Part shown: positions 27,675 through 42,900 of the stretch, piece after piece
How positions within the stretch are numbered: the stretch's first letter is position 1
How the letters are laid out: every line of letters begins with the position of its first letter
Translations under genes and position numbers: made by a program
Assembly (NCBI GenBank): GCA_030248215.1
Contig: JASANG010000566.1
Coordinates: forward strand, 62,001-126,000
Reading direction: 5' to 3'
DNA: 64,000 nt
Source: Enoplolaimus lenunculus
Taxonomy: Eukaryota > Nematoda > Enoplea > Enoplida > Thoracostomopsidae
The notes under the pieces: model-generated
What the model was told of the DNA's origin: nothing
Seen by the model: only the letters and a program-made list of their open reading frames with translations
Database searches by the model: none

Positions 27675-27893
27675 TAATAATAATAATAATAATAATGATA
27701 ATAATAATAATAATTATAATAATAATAATAATAATAATGATAATAATAATAATGATAATAATAATGATAATAATAATAATAATGATAATAATAATAATAA
27801 TAATTAAACACAATAATAGTAATAATAATAATAATGATAATAATAATAATAATGATAATAATAATAATAATAATAATGATAATAATAATAATG

Positions 27894-27926
<33 letters not shown>

Positions 27927-30900
27927 TTCTAAAAATGACGGTGCATTTCTGATGCTTGATTTAGTTGTTTACAGTTTAACTTTCAGTCATAACATTCTTA
28001 AGGCAGTCAAATACGTCTCATCATCTAAAATAAGTTAAACGTAGGAAAGAATTAGTTCTTTCTCACATGAATATTTTCAATTTCATATGAGATGTACTTT
28101 CAAGATAAGATTCGATCCCCAGTCTCTCGGGTGGGACGCGTTTACGATGACCACTCAGCTATAGGAGTTTAACGCTCGAGCCCCAGGAGGCTATCACGTC
28201 TTGTAGAAATTTTGCACTGCACATATGTGTTACAATTATTAAACACTGCTCACAGTGTCTGTGTTGCTCATATACTTGTATTTAGTTGCTCATACTATAC
28301 TCTATGAGATAAAGGGATATAGATACTAACTGAGATTTTTTCCATTAACCCATACGTTAAATGATTAATAAGTTTACCTGTAGAAAAAAATACCAAATAT
28401 TGCTCGCCTTTTCATAAATAAATATAGTTTGTGCTGCAGTCGTATAGTTTTTATGGTAAAGTTAAACTGGTTATTAAACTGCGAGTACCTTGCTGTTTTT
28501 TGGCTAATTCGAGGCGCTAATTGTTCCATTGCGTTGAAAAGACTATTCGAATCGACACCATCAATTTGTTTCATCAGGTCATCATGATTCAACGGTTCTG
28601 TTGTAATCCACTGGACGACGTTTGAATCCATTCCCCGTTGTGCATATGCGTTCAGACGTTCAAACATTCTACGACAATCCTGCGGTTTAATCTCTTGACA
28701 TATTTTGATTACGTCAGATTTTAACGAATCTGCATCATCGAGGTTCAATCCAGCTAATTTTTTGTCAGCAACGCTACAAAAGAAAATGGTGCAATTGTCA
28801 AGGAACATTGCTGCAACAATTGTTACTCATGCCAAGAGTGTCAAAACTTCCATTAGACGAAAGACGGACCCGTAGCCAAAAGAGAGCCAGCGGGCCTCAA
28901 CTCCCCCCTGGAAAAAATTTTGGTCCGCCCTAGAAGATTTCCAACTTTGCTTGTATTGAAAAGCCTCGAATGCCCCTCCGGGAAATTTTTCAGCCCCCCC
29001 CCCTTGCACGGTGAGCTGTCTACGGGTCTGGATGATTTTGTAGGATTCTTCTACTCCGCAGTTACGTTTTATTAAAATATATAAACAACCAACATCGGTT
29101 CGCTTCTTCTGACAGTTTGACTGGTGCATAGGTTCTGGTTAAGCATTCGCTATACTTGATACCGAAAGCACTTCCATTTTGAATTACATATCATTTTATT
29201 CCAAGATTTTTTATGGTTAGCGTCGAAATAATGGTAATAGTAATTATCGAATTTTCGATTACCAATACATTGGAGAACAACTTTGTTGGTCATAGAAGTT
29301 GTTATTATTATGCGCTAATGTAAAGAACAGGGGCGGAACAGTATTATTAGCTTATTCCTAAGCCTAAGCCTAAGCCTAAGCATAAGAATGAGCATATTTC
29401 TAACGTAAACCTAAGCCTAAGCCTAAACCAAAGCCTAAGCGTAAGAATGAGCATGTTTCTAAGCCTAAGCCTAAGCCTAAGCCTAAGCGTATTAATGAGC
29501 TGATTTCTATTAAGCCTAAGCGTAAGCCTAAGCCAAATACAAACAGAAAAGTTCGTATAAAACTTAAGCTTATTGTATTCTGGTCCCGCAGAAAAAAAAA
29601 CGTTCCGCCACTGATCTTTACGTGGACCTTATTAAGTTACACTTTGTAGTTTGCGGTCACTACAAAATACTGAAAATATTTCTTAAACGTCACTCAGAAA
29701 CGTTTTAAGCTTTCACATTTCAATTAGCAATTCTTACCTGTTAGATTCACGGATTAGAAACGAAAGTGTGTTGTCAATTAAACTTAAAATCTGTTCGTCT
29801 GATAAGGAAAGCACAGTGTCTAGCATAATATTAACGGCGTCTTGTTCGCTGATATCTGCGGACAGCATATCGTACGGCAGATTAGGCACAGGAACCTGAT
29901 TCATACGAATCAGTTCGTACAGCGTTTTGGTTGATGGGGATGGTTGTTTACTTCTCAAAAGTGTCTTCAGTTGCTTCACAGCATCCGGTCGGCTTTTGAT
30001 CGCGCTCAAGTCATCAAGAAGTGTTACCATAGTGTTCCTTTAAAGTATTGTCGGTACGTACTGGCGGATCCAGAGGGGGGCGTCCGCCCCATGGTGAAAT
30101 GGTTTTGTGTTCCCCCGTGAAATTTATTTGTGTTAAAATGGTAAGGTCCCTACTTTACAATTTTTAGGCATCAGAATTTTTTTGTAAACAATTTTTCCCG
30201 CAGATTTTTTTGTGATAAAATGGTAAGGTCCCTTTACGTTTCAAAACATTAGCCAGTCCGCTTCCGCATCCCCGTCAAAAATTTTTGGATCCGCCTCTGT
30301 CATTACTGTAGTGATCCAAATAATAGGGGGTAATAAGAGGGGGTCCTCCATTTTGAATCCCAATCAATAGGAGTCCGTATCCATAATAAGAGTACGTAAG
30401 CGGGTAGAATCGCTATCTCTAATAATAGTCCATAAATGGCAATTATTCCCAATTGTAGCCCATAAACGACCCCAGGATCAAATAAAGTTAAGTTTGAAAC
30501 TTTAAAGCATACTTAGTTTTGAAAGTACAATCTTAAGTATAACCTTGCATTATCGCCCAAGCTATTCACACAATACAAATAAACGTTTCATTTAACGGAT
30601 AGTTACAACACCGCATATACATCAGTAACGAAGGGCGGCGAAGCGTGGGTTAAAAATAAATAAAAATCCGTAACCGAATAACCGGGGGGTACCCTCTGGA
30701 GATGCCAAATAAATATCAGTCCACCCCTCTTATTCGGGTCACTACAGTACGCACCTCATTGTTTCAGCGGTTCAGCAGTAGATTTGCTTTATTAATAGCC
30801 CAATTGTAATCCGCAATAATTAGGTGGGTGCAGCTATTGGCAGATTTTTTAGTAAAGTTTTAAAATTTTTACCTATAAACAACTTAAGTTGTTGCATAGT

Positions 30901-33900
30901 CGGCTAATTAACAAATTCGCCTTTATCATAGCTTACGCTAAAAACTATGTGTTCGCATAGAATTTGCACAAAATTCTATAATGTCTGTTACTACATTGTA
31001 AACTGCAATGAGTTGATTAATCAATTCACAGATAGCGAGTTGGTTATTTCTGAATTAATATCAGTAAACATTAACTCACTCTCAGTTGAGTTGATTCTCA
31101 CTCGGAGGTGAACTGAGTCTGGGTGAGTTGATTAATTAACTCGCAATGAACTGAATCAACTCAAAATTCTGAGTTCTGATAGTTCTAACTCAGACTGAGT
31201 AATTTAACTCATTTGAGTTACAAACAACTCACTGAAACTTACAGTGTAGTTCTGTATATATTCGAAACAGCGCAGGTTATGCTTGCAAGCTACTCTATTT
31301 TGTGTTGGACTGGATAGATTTTGTGCTGATTGCGTTAAAGCATGAACGCATTAACCCTTTCTCACAGGAATTTTTTATATTTCCCCTGAGACCTACTTTT
31401 ATGCTAGGATTCGAACTCCAATGACTGGAGTGGGAGGCGTATACCATCACCACTCAGCTATAGGAGCTTGACGCTCGAGCCCGACGGGTCTCTCACGTCC
31501 TGTGGTGATTTAATACTATGCATACGTGTTGCAATTGTTAAACGCTGTGCGATATATATCATATACTGTATATACACTGCGCTGAGTTGCCTATAGGCAC
31601 CTCAATGTGAGAAGGGGTTAAATGTCTTATGTTTTTCATTCAAATATAAATAGTTTTATCTTACATTTTTGTAGCTTCTGATGCGTACAATTTCCATTCA
31701 GAAACCGCGAATTGTAAATCTTCTGAAGACAGCTCGTCTAAATAAGCTAAAAGCTCTTCGTGTAAGTCGGCATTTGAAATATCGGTCCAGTTGTTTACAT
31801 TTTCTAACTCAACACTTGTAACGCCGCTGTCGATAATTAACTGAGTCAAATGTCGTGATTTTCGTTTGACCAAAACGCCGCCTTCCGTTACCCAAGAGAT
31901 TAGTTTGTGTTTAACATCATCCGGATCTTCACCGCTGTCGTTAATTACGCTTCCAAGCGAGTTACACAGCTCAGAAAGAAATTGCCTATAACGTGTAGTT
32001 GTATTAATTAATTTGGTTTCTAATTTTTGTAAATCACCAATGCACGCAAGTGATGACGTGCACGGCCGATGTTACTTTTAGGGCCGTAACAGTAGATTAA
32101 GCGTATTTCTAAGCTTAAGCCTAAGCCTGAGCGTTGCAAAAGTGTGCTCCTCAATGTTAATTTTTCGGGGCCCAACAGTAGATTAAGCGTATTCCTAAGG
32201 CTAAGCCTAAACGTTGCACATGTGTATTCCTAAGCCGAAGCCTAAGCGTAAGCCTAGGCCTAGGCCAACAAATGTAGTGTAGAATGTAAGCCTACTCCTT
32301 TACAGACCCACCGTAAACTGGCCCTAAAAGTAACATAGGCCACGTACGCTATGATTTTCTCAATATTTCCTTGAAATGACTTCAATATGCCAGATGGATA
32401 TAATCAACTTTTATTTTTTGTAACGAAGAATTATATTTCTGTCGTTATTGTTGCATAAAATATATGGCCAATGTTACTTTTAGTGCCGTAGCAGTACATC
32501 AAGCGTATTCCTAAACGTAAGCGTAAGCAAAAAAATGTAGTCTACAATGTAAGTCTACTCTTTTACAGACCCACCAGAAACCGGTACGGCCCTAAATGTG
32601 ACATGGACCAAATATATTATACGCTTTGTTAATGTAATGCGTCGGTTTCAGCTATTTTGTTGATTAAAAGCTAATGCTTTAGCGAACAATCGACATGCAT
32701 TAGTTGACGTAAGACTCCACGAAATCATTTAAGAATATTTTTTTATTTTGCGCACGAAAAGTAACTCAAGAGCTGATTCAGGAATTTCCAAGATGAGTTC
32801 AATGTCTATGGATCGTCCATTTTTAGGCTGCTCCCACCGTGTGGAGCAACACGTATTTCCTACTTCTATTTTCAAAAGAGAGGGAGCGAGTGGAAATTGC
32901 GTTTCTAAATGTTTGGCAAATGGTAAATTGAAACAATTTATAAACAGTATAAATTGAAAATGGAATTTTAGAAATTTGCAGTTTCAATTTACCACTGACG
33001 TTTTTTAAAAAAACAACGGATATGGGAAATTGAAATATTTTATAAATTTGATTGTGGAAAATTGATATGCAAATTTTAAAATGGAAAAAATTGAAAAACA
33101 TACTAAACAACAGTGTTTTAAACGACTACTCAGAAACTTGAATCAATAACCATCTTGAGTTTCTAGTGAGAAACAGTATGTTGTATTATGTTGAATTATA
33201 TGTAAACAGGTATAAAATAGGCTTTTCCTGACTACACAAACTGAGTCAAAATTTCAGCTCCGCCTGAGTCAAATAAACATTACAAAAAAGCTACTGAATA
33301 CAAACTGAAAATAGAAGTTCGAAATACAAACTGTTGGTTGGAAAATTTTGAAAAACAATTAATTACTCGTAATCGCCACGTAACATCGTTTGAGCGATAT
33401 CCTGGTACATTTGATTTGCATTCGCTCCAGCTAATTCTTCAGCTTTCGATAGCAAACTTTCGAACGCTTTTCCGCCCGTTGTTTCAGACAAGTAATCAAA
33501 CTCGGGATCGAAACCAACTCCAGATTGTACAAAGTATTCGTACAAAACATTTGCCCACATATACAATTCGTCAGAATAATATACGTCATCGTTTGTAATA
33601 TAGGCTTTCAAATTTTGACCTAATTTGTCATCGTATCCAACTGAAAATAAGATCGTTCGTGCCACCGTACCTTCATATTGCCTGAAAAAATTATTGTACA
33701 CTGTAATTTCAGTGAGTTCAATTTAACTCAGAATGAGTTGAATCTCACTCAGTCTGAGTTAGAACTATCAGAACTCAGAACTTTGACTTGATGTTGAATC
33801 ACTCAGTCTGAGTTAGGACAATCAGAGCTCAGAATTTTGACTTGATGTTGAATCACTCAGTCTGAGTTAGGACTATCAGAACTCTGAATCTTGTCATGAT

Positions 33901-36900
33901 TCCATTCGTTCTGAGTTAATTAATCAACTCAGTCACAGTCAACTCAACTCAGAGTGAGAATTAACTCAATTCAGAGTGAGCAAACGTTTACTGATGTTAA
34001 TTTAAAAACAACCAACTCGCTAGCTGAATTGATTAATCAATTCATTGGAATTTACAGCGTAATATGACAGAAATTTTGCATTTACTCTGTATCTTAACTT
34101 ATCAAAGTTGTGTTTGGCAAGTTTAATACTTTCACATTTGTTACTACGGCGGGGTACCCGTGCGAATTCGTTTTCCACTGGGTCTTCTCTTATCAATCCT
34201 CTTGATTTCAAGTTATTGGATTTGTCGGCCAATGTAAAGAACAGGGGCGGAACAGTATTATAAGCATATTCCTAAGCCTAACTCTAAGCCTAAGCCTAAG
34301 CCAAAACCTAAGCACAAGAATGAGCATATTCTTAAGACTAAGCCTAAGCCTAAGCCAAGGAAAAATAAGTCTAAAGCTTATGCTTGCTCCCTTCTAGTAC
34401 CACTGAAAAACTCTTCGCCCCTGATCATTACATTAGCCGATTTGTCGAAGCAGCAACATATAACAGTAAAGGAATAAACGATTTCTTCGAAACCTCTTTA
34501 AAGTATAATTTTCTGTTGAATTTCAAATTAAACTTTAACTCACTTGAACAATGTGCTGTATAAATATTGTGCCATAATTTCGGCAGTATTTTCAAGTTCT
34601 TCCAAATTGGTATCGTTTACTACCGTTTGAGTATACTCAATTATTTTCTGAACACTCATGCCAACGAAATCATCCGGATTGGTCATGTCGCCGTGAGGTC
34701 TTAAGCCCGTTGCTTCAAACATGTCCATTATGACAATACCATAATAATAAGCGTTGCGACTGGTTACTTTTGTATCAATGAACTCCTGTATTGCCTGTTT
34801 TAGGTTCATTTCACTCGATGTTTGAATATCTGAGTAGCCGTTTACGGCAAGCCATAAATCTACTTGAGCAATCCTACAAAATCAATTTTTAGACCAGAAA
34901 TGGAAAAATCGGCCCATGTTACTTGAGCGGACGTCCAGGTTTCTGGTGGTTCTATAAAAGAGTAGGTTTAGATTGTAGATTATGTTGTTATGCTTAGGCT
35001 TAAGCTTAGGCTTAGGAGCACATTTTTGCAACGCTTAGGCTTAGGCTTAGGGTATCTACTGTTGCTCCCCTAAAAGTAACATTGGCCGACAAATCTATGA
35101 ACGTAACTGTGCTATTTTTAATTTACATATATACAAAAGGACAAATCTCGAACTATCGGACCGATGCTAGTGTGTACACTGCTAAAAATAGTGAGTCGAA
35201 TTAACTCTCTCTGAAATAGGCTTTTCCGGACTACACAAACTGAGCCAAATTCGACTCCACCAGAGTCAAATTCGATTCATCCAAGTCGCTCAGTGAGTCA
35301 AATTTTTTACTCTGACGTAGTCGAATTTTACTCAGTTTGTGTAGGCCCTAAAAGCCTATTTCGGAGGCAGTCAATTTGACTCACCATTTTTTGCAGTGTA
35401 ATTCTTGTCCAATTTCTAGTTAAATGCAAAGTTGTCAAATTAAGTGCGGGTCTAATAGCGAGCCCTGCGACATGCCAACAGTTCATATAAGTCTATCATT
35501 GCCGCAATATTTTACCCTTTATCACATGAATCTTTTCTATTTCCCCTGAGACATACTTTTATGCCAGGATTCGAACTCGGGTGACTGGCGTGGGAGGCGT
35601 ATACCATAACCACTCAGCTATAGGAGCTTGACGCTCGAGCCCGAGGTGGCTCTCACGTCTTGTGGTGGTTTAGTACTATGTATACGTGTTGCAATTGTTA
35701 AACACGGTGCGATATATTATTTAACGTAAATACACTGCGCTGAGTTGCCTACAGGCAATGTGAGAAGGGGTTAAGTAGTAGTAGTTAAATTCATCGTGTT
35801 TTGATTATAAAACACAAAATTGTGTCAAAACGACAAATTTCTCATAAAACTCGAATACAGAACAAAAATTACCTTATGGACATGTCTTCTAAATATTCAT
35901 ATACATCGTCAAATGCTCGAATGACTTGTTCGCTTCTTGAATAAAGTGTTTCTAACAAAAGCTGTTTCATTCGTTTTGAGCTTGCCATAGTGAACTGGTC
36001 GGCAGCGTTCACTTGATCATCCGATTGTTCCGCATCAGACATTATTTGGTGCAAAAAATATTCGCTTTTGGTCAACGCAGGATCGACCAGCTCAACAAAC
36101 ACTGGGACGATTGCGGATGGCAGATGTTCAATGAATGCGATAACACCGTCGATACTGGCTTTGTTTCGTGAACTGTCGAAATAGTCGATGAACTTTGTAG
36201 CGATTTCACTGAAAATGACGCTACTTGAAGTTTAAACGAGATACTTTTTTTGGGTTTCCAACCGTCAAAAGATGTGTTTTTTTAGGTTTGACACCGTACG
36301 GTCAGTGCCGGAGCCCCGCAAGGGTGGGCGATCCCTCAAATTCCTGGGTGTCGACCCCTAAACTCGCGAGCGCGAAACCAGACGCATTTTAAAACTGAAG
36401 CGGGTTTTGTTTCATCCGGTTAGGGAGGTGGCCTCTTTAGGGGTGTCCCCCCAAATGGAGGGTATGAGGAGGTGGCTGCTCCGGCCCTGCGTACGGATAT
36501 CTAGTATTGATCAAATGCTTTTATCCGATGTATATTTATCGCAAAATACCAGCGTATAGCGTAAAACCACGTAATAGGAACTTTTAGTATTTTATGAATT
36601 CTTTATCAACCGGCATTGAATTTGTGCCTTTAGGCTCGTTTGCAGAACTCTTATGACTGATCGATGCAGTCAAATAAGCCACACCGGTATGGCATTTGAG
36701 CACCTGGGTCATTTTTGATTTATGTTTATTTTTATGTAAATACTTTTTTTATGTAAACACTTTTTTCGTTTTTTTTTTAAATTTTAGATTAAGTAATACT
36801 TTTTTCGTTTTTTAAGAAATTTTAGACTATGTTTTGGTTACAAAGATAAGTGTATCTACAATTAAGTTATCACTTGGTTTACTGGGCACATTTTTGCCTG

Positions 36901-39900
36901 GTAATCAACAAATTTTAGTTACACTGTCTGTTAAATAAAGCGTTTCCTGTTTTTCAAATACTAGCAAAATTTTGGCATAGTGTTAATCTATTAAACACGT
37001 TTTAAACTATACAATATTATGCCAATGTTACTTTAAGGGGCGTAACAGTAAATTAAGCGTACTCCTAAGCCTAAGCAAAAAATGTAATCTAGAATCTCAA
37101 TTTACTGTTTAATGGTCCCACCAGAAACCTGGACGCCCCTTAAAGTAACATGGGCCCAATATTAAATGGTTGGCTGTATTCTTGCATTCCTGCTAATGGA
37201 TCATCCATGGTATAATGTCTATGTGGATGTACAAAATTATAAAGTCTCTTCAATTGAACTGTGGTCGGAACCACCACAGTAACTTGAATGTAGGTACAAT
37301 GCAAATAGTGTACTCTATTAGTACAAGTTGTCCTGGGTGTGTAGAAATGATGTCGGGGTAGTAGTGACACACTCTTTTTACAAAATGTTTTACAGCCACG
37401 TAAAGGCATTAACGTGGCTGACCCATGATCTTGTGGACCAGACCACAGCCTATTTATTAGGCCAGCACTACGTTACCAATGGTTTGCGTTGCACATAAGT
37501 TGCCTAGATATTTGCCGTAAACACAATAGCGTTCATTTAACGTTATTTCCGTACATTATTGTGTCCACTGGAATGTACATAGCTACATGCGGACACAATA
37601 ATGTACGGAAATAACGTTAGACGAACGCTATGATGTTTACGGCAAATATTCGAGCAACTTTATGTCCAAGGCAAACCATATTGTGTCCACTGGAATATAC
37701 TTAGCTACTCGTGGACACAACAATAGTTTCGCGGAAACTCTGTCCGGACACCAAAAACGAAGGCCTTTGGACATGTGCCCACAGGAGAGAAAACGAAAAC
37801 TTATGAAACATTTCGATATGCTCGTACTCTCAGTTCGACGTGGAAATTTCAAAACTAAATAAATTGACTATATGTAGACGTGGCAACCAGCGGCCCATGT
37901 AAAGAACAGGGGCGGAACGTTTTTCTGTGGAACTAGAATTGAGTAAGCTTAAGCTTTAGACTAATTTTTTTGCTTGGCTTAGGCTTAAGCTTAGACTTAG
38001 GAATAAACTCATTCTTACGCTTAGGCTTAGGCTTAGGCTTTGGCTTAGGAAAAAACTGATTCTTTCGCTTAGGCTTTGCATTAGGCTTAGGCTAAGTAAT
38101 ATGCTTATAATACTGTTCCACCCCTGTTCTTTACATTGGCCGCCCAACCAGCTAACGTGTTTGTGTAAACAAAGCATCCGTGAAACTCTTTAGGGTTCGC
38201 CAAAAAACTGAACGCTATGGACAATTTATATACGCATCTTGAGCCAGTGGTAACGTTGGTCAAGTTGAATAGAACCTGGTCCTGTGTTATATGGTTCGCC
38301 AATGACGTTTCCGGCAATCATAGATATTTACGTAATTAACCCTTTATCACATGAATATTTTCTATTTCATCTGAGGCCTACTTTTATACTAGGATTCGAA
38401 CTCCAGTGACTGGAGTTTGATGCGTTTACCATCACCACTCATAGGAGCTTAACGCTCGAGTCCGACGGGGCTCTCACGTCCTGTGGTGATTTAGTACTAT
38501 GCATACGTGTTGCAATTGTTAAACACTGTGCGATTTATATCATTTAACGTATATACACTGCGCAGAATTGCCCATAATCAACTCTATGTGAGAAGGGGTT
38601 AATTACTTCACACGTTGAGATACAAACAAATATCGGAACGCACGTTTTAACGCTTTTTCGCAAAACTGGAATAACACCGTGGACAGCTTCCAATACTGTC
38701 GCTTCATTGGCTGAATTCATCTTTTCAATGAAATCTTCAGCATAATTCGCCGAATCCAAGTCTTTGTTGTCGTCAAAACCAAGCGTCAAACCGGAACGTT
38801 GTAACACATCGAACATTCTTCCAAAAATTGAACTGCATTCAATTGGTGCAACATTTTCGCAGATATTCGCAAGATATTCGGTCGCTGATTGGTCTTCAGG
38901 TATTTCGCTAATTATCTCGTTTAGTTCAAGGTCGGCAATCCTTAAATTATAATTTAACTGTATCTCACTATGTTTCTGATGAGCTTTTTAAATTTAAAAA
39001 ATGTGTAAATTAGGCGGGTTACATTTGGACTCGCCAAAACAATTTTCGAGGACGTCAAAATTGCACTTTTAATCTTTTCAGTAAAATCAAGTCAAACACT
39101 TAACTTGCCGGTGCCGGTGCCGGAGGTCAACGAAACTTAGCGGATCCGGAGGTGAGGCGAAAAAACATAACAAAAATGAAGTTACGAAACAAAAAATAGT
39201 ACTCACATGTTTATTTCGCGTTGTGTGCGTTCAGTAACTTGTTGCACAAGCATTTCTGATTGATGAACGCTGAGCGTCCGTATAATATCGTCGAGAGCGG
39301 ATAACTGTTCGTCAAAGTCTAACTCGTTCCATTGATCCGTAGATAACTCCATCATTATAAGAATGTCGTAGTCAGAGCCATACAAAAGTTGAACTAACCG
39401 TTCAACAAAATAGTTGCCGTTCTTGGACTCAAAGAATTTGACGAGCGCTTCTTGTGGGTTACTGTCGTTCGCAATCAGTTGCATATACTCGAATAGCTTT
39501 TGATTTGAGTGCCTGTAAAACACATTTGGTGCTGTTTAAAATAGCCCTGCCTGGTGTACATTAAAGGCTTCGCAAATAATATCGAAATAAGCTTTAGTAT
39601 CCAACAGAATCATGGTCAGTTATTTCAATATGTAGCCATTCAACCGTTGTAAGTTACTAAATATATTGGCCTCATGTAAAGATCAGGGGTGGAACGTGTT
39701 TCGGTGGGACTACAATAGGGTAAGATTGAGCTTTAGACTAATTTTTTTGCTTGGCTTAGTGCTTAGGCTTATGCTTACGCTTAGGAATATGCTTATAATA
39801 CTGTTCCACCCCTATTCTTTACATTGGCCATATATTGTAAAGTGTAGACCTTTATCTTATAATCTATTGTGTAGAGAACAGGGGCAGAACAGTATTATAA

Positions 39901-42900
39901 ACATATTCCCAAGCCTAAACCGAAGCCGAAGCCTAAACCTAAGCCTAAGCCTAAAGCGTAAGAACGAACATATTCGTAAGCCTAAAGCTTTAGCCTGAGT
40001 CTAAGCCAAGCAAAAAAATAGTCTAAAGCTTAAGCTTGCTCAGTTGCAGTCACACATAAAAACGTTCCGCCTCTGATCTTTACATGGCCTAAACTCCAGT
40101 GACATTGCCTCAGACATCAATGGTGCGATATTTTAGCATCAGTAATTTTTTGCTGCAAACCATGTTTCCAAAACACAAATTTAACAATGAACGTGTTAAC
40201 TTACCATGTAACCTGTAGTTCCGCGTACGCACACCAACGCCGAAAATAACTGACAATTTGTTCGGGTGAAATTTTTGACAACTCATCAACAACAATATTT
40301 TGCAGTTCAGCATTTGATGAACTAAATAATTGTTTTTTCGAAACCTGCACTGTACCGATTTCAACGCCACTTTGCCAAGCAAAATGAACAAAATTTCTCA
40401 CATATTGAGCAAATTCACTACCAACGGTCACAAAATTCACTGTGTCTGCGTAAAGTCCGTTCGGATCATCGTCAAATTCGTCAAGTTTTGTCTCCAAGTA
40501 CGTCCACACGTCATAAACGAATGTGCTGCAAATCCAAACAACTGACAGAGTTTTAGTGGTTAATGTTTACTTTTAGGGCCGTAACATTAGATTGAGCGTA
40601 TTCTTAAGCTTTAGCGTAACCGTTGCAAAAACGTATTCCTAAGCCTAAGCCTAAGCTTAAGCAAACAAATGTAGTCTAGAATGTAAGCCTACTCTACTAC
40701 AGACACACCAGAAACCGGGACGGCCTTAAAAGTACTATGGCCCGTTTTAGTTTATCTTAATCTTTTTACTAATTTTTTAAATTTGTCGGCTAATATAACA
40801 CTTCTGACACTTGTGCAAAAATATTTAAGCCCCCCCCCCCAAGTTTTTAAAATTTTGCACCCGTCTTTTCTTTTCTAGTTTTCATAAAGCAGTTTTGGTT
40901 GTATACCACCGTTTTTTTAAATGCCACTTCTCAATATGAATGGACCGGTAATCCGTACGTCGCGGGTTCGAGTCCCACCGCGTCCGCAGCAAAATTTTCG
41001 TGAACGGCTCTATATGGTACTGCTTAAAATTGCATTCGACGTTCAACATCGTTCTCGCTAGATTTGTTACTCGCAAAAAAAGCACAAAGAAACTCTATTC
41101 ATTATGCCCGTCTGCGAGAACTTTTAAGAAATAATGAAACTTTAAGTAAATTCATTTGCATAGGTTCTATTGTTTAAATACGTATCATCAAATCATGTAT
41201 AACTGCAATAGTTGCAGTTGAATCGGTACGCAGTTTTAGCTACGTTTTGCATTCCAGCTTTAATAATATAGATTTTGTAAGTATTACAAAATGATTTTAA
41301 GCTACTCATTTGCATAGGTTCTACTGTTTAAATATGTATCATCAAATCATGTATAACTGCAATAGTTGCAGTCGAAACGGTACACAGTTTAGTTACGTTT
41401 TGCGTTCCAGCTTTAATAATATAGATTTTGTAAGTATTACAAAATGATTTTAAGCTACTCATTTGCATAGGTTCTATTGTTTCAATATGTATCATCAAAT
41501 CATGTATAACTGCAATAGTTGCAGTTGAAACGGTACACAGTTTTAGCTACGTTTTGTTGCATTCCAGCTTTAATAATATAGATTTTGGAAGTATTACAAA
41601 ATGATTTTAAGCTACTCATTTGCATAGGTTCTATTGCTTAAATATGCATCATCAAATCTTGTATAACTGCAATAGTTGCAGTTGAAACGGTACACAGTTT
41701 TAGCTACGTTTTGTTGCATTCCAGCTTTAATAATATAGATTTTGGAAGTATTACAAAATGATTTTAAGCTACTCATTTGCATAGGTTCTATTGCTTAAAT
41801 ATGCATCATCAAATCTTGTATAACTGCAATAGTTGCAGTTGAAACGATACGCAGTTTTAGCTACGTTTTGCATTCCAGCTTTAATAATATAGATTTTGTA
41901 AGTATTACAAAATGATTTTAAGTTCTAAATCGCACAACCATCGAAGACCCAAAACATTTTGCTCCAACCAGCGTTACTTACTAAAAATCTTTCACATATA
42001 ACCGTTGTTGAACTGACGCAAGTGATGCTTGGAACTGTTCCGGTGACTCAGCCATTAGTTGTTCTATGATCGCCATGGCTTCCGGTCCCGTTGTCATTGT
42101 GGACAGTTCCATGTCGTCGGGAAAATCCATGTCGGCATCGCTGATATAATTTATGAAAACATTCGTAATCCATAGAAGATCGTTTGATTCCATATTTGAC
42201 ATATTTTGCAGCCAATCATACAACGATTGCGTTAGGTCTGCGCTACCCAAATCGCTCCGTTGGTAAAATGCGTCCAGCAGTGCTATTTCAGCTTCTCTGA
42301 AACCTCGAATTAAAAATAAACTTCGATGATTTAGGCTTTTATTAGGCCTAAAACTGCAGATAGAGAGAGAAAATTTCGTCATTAAATTGCAAAACAGTAT
42401 GCAAACAGAAAATGCCATGTACGATTTGGGTCCATATAAAATCAGAGGCGGAAGGTTTGTACTGTGGGACTGCAAAAGCGTAAGCTTAAGCTTTAGATTA
42501 ATTTTTGCTTGGTTCTAGGATTAGGCTTAGGCTTAGGCTAATAGGAATGTGTTTATTCTTAGGCTTAGGAATATGCTCATTCTTACGCTTAGGCTTAGGC
42601 TTAGGAATACGCTTATAAAACTTATTCCACCCGTGTTCTTTACATTGACCACGATTTTTAAGTATACCAGACGTGGAATTACAATACAACAAAAAACAGA
42701 CACCGTACTGAAATCGCAAAACAAACCCCATAGATCAGAATTGATTGGTGTTACCAAGAGTGGATGATCACTCTTTATAACAAAAGTGTGCAACTGGGTA
42801 CATTCTGTGTATTGAAGAATGTACCCGGCACGCGTTGCGTTTTTGGCCTACCCCCACTTATTTGGGGGGGGGAATCGTTGAACCGATATTTCTAATTTTA

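Noticed and set aside
37140-37409. An 89-codon minus-strand frame between exons 14 and 15
   Set aside because: It starts and ends without gene-like splice sites, is not phase 2, and its composition differs from the repeats. A decayed transposon piece is possible but unsupported.
40930-40995. tRNA gene
   Set aside because: The T-arm/B-box is good, but no acceptor stem pairs and no D-arm is convincing; it is better read as a SINE fragment.
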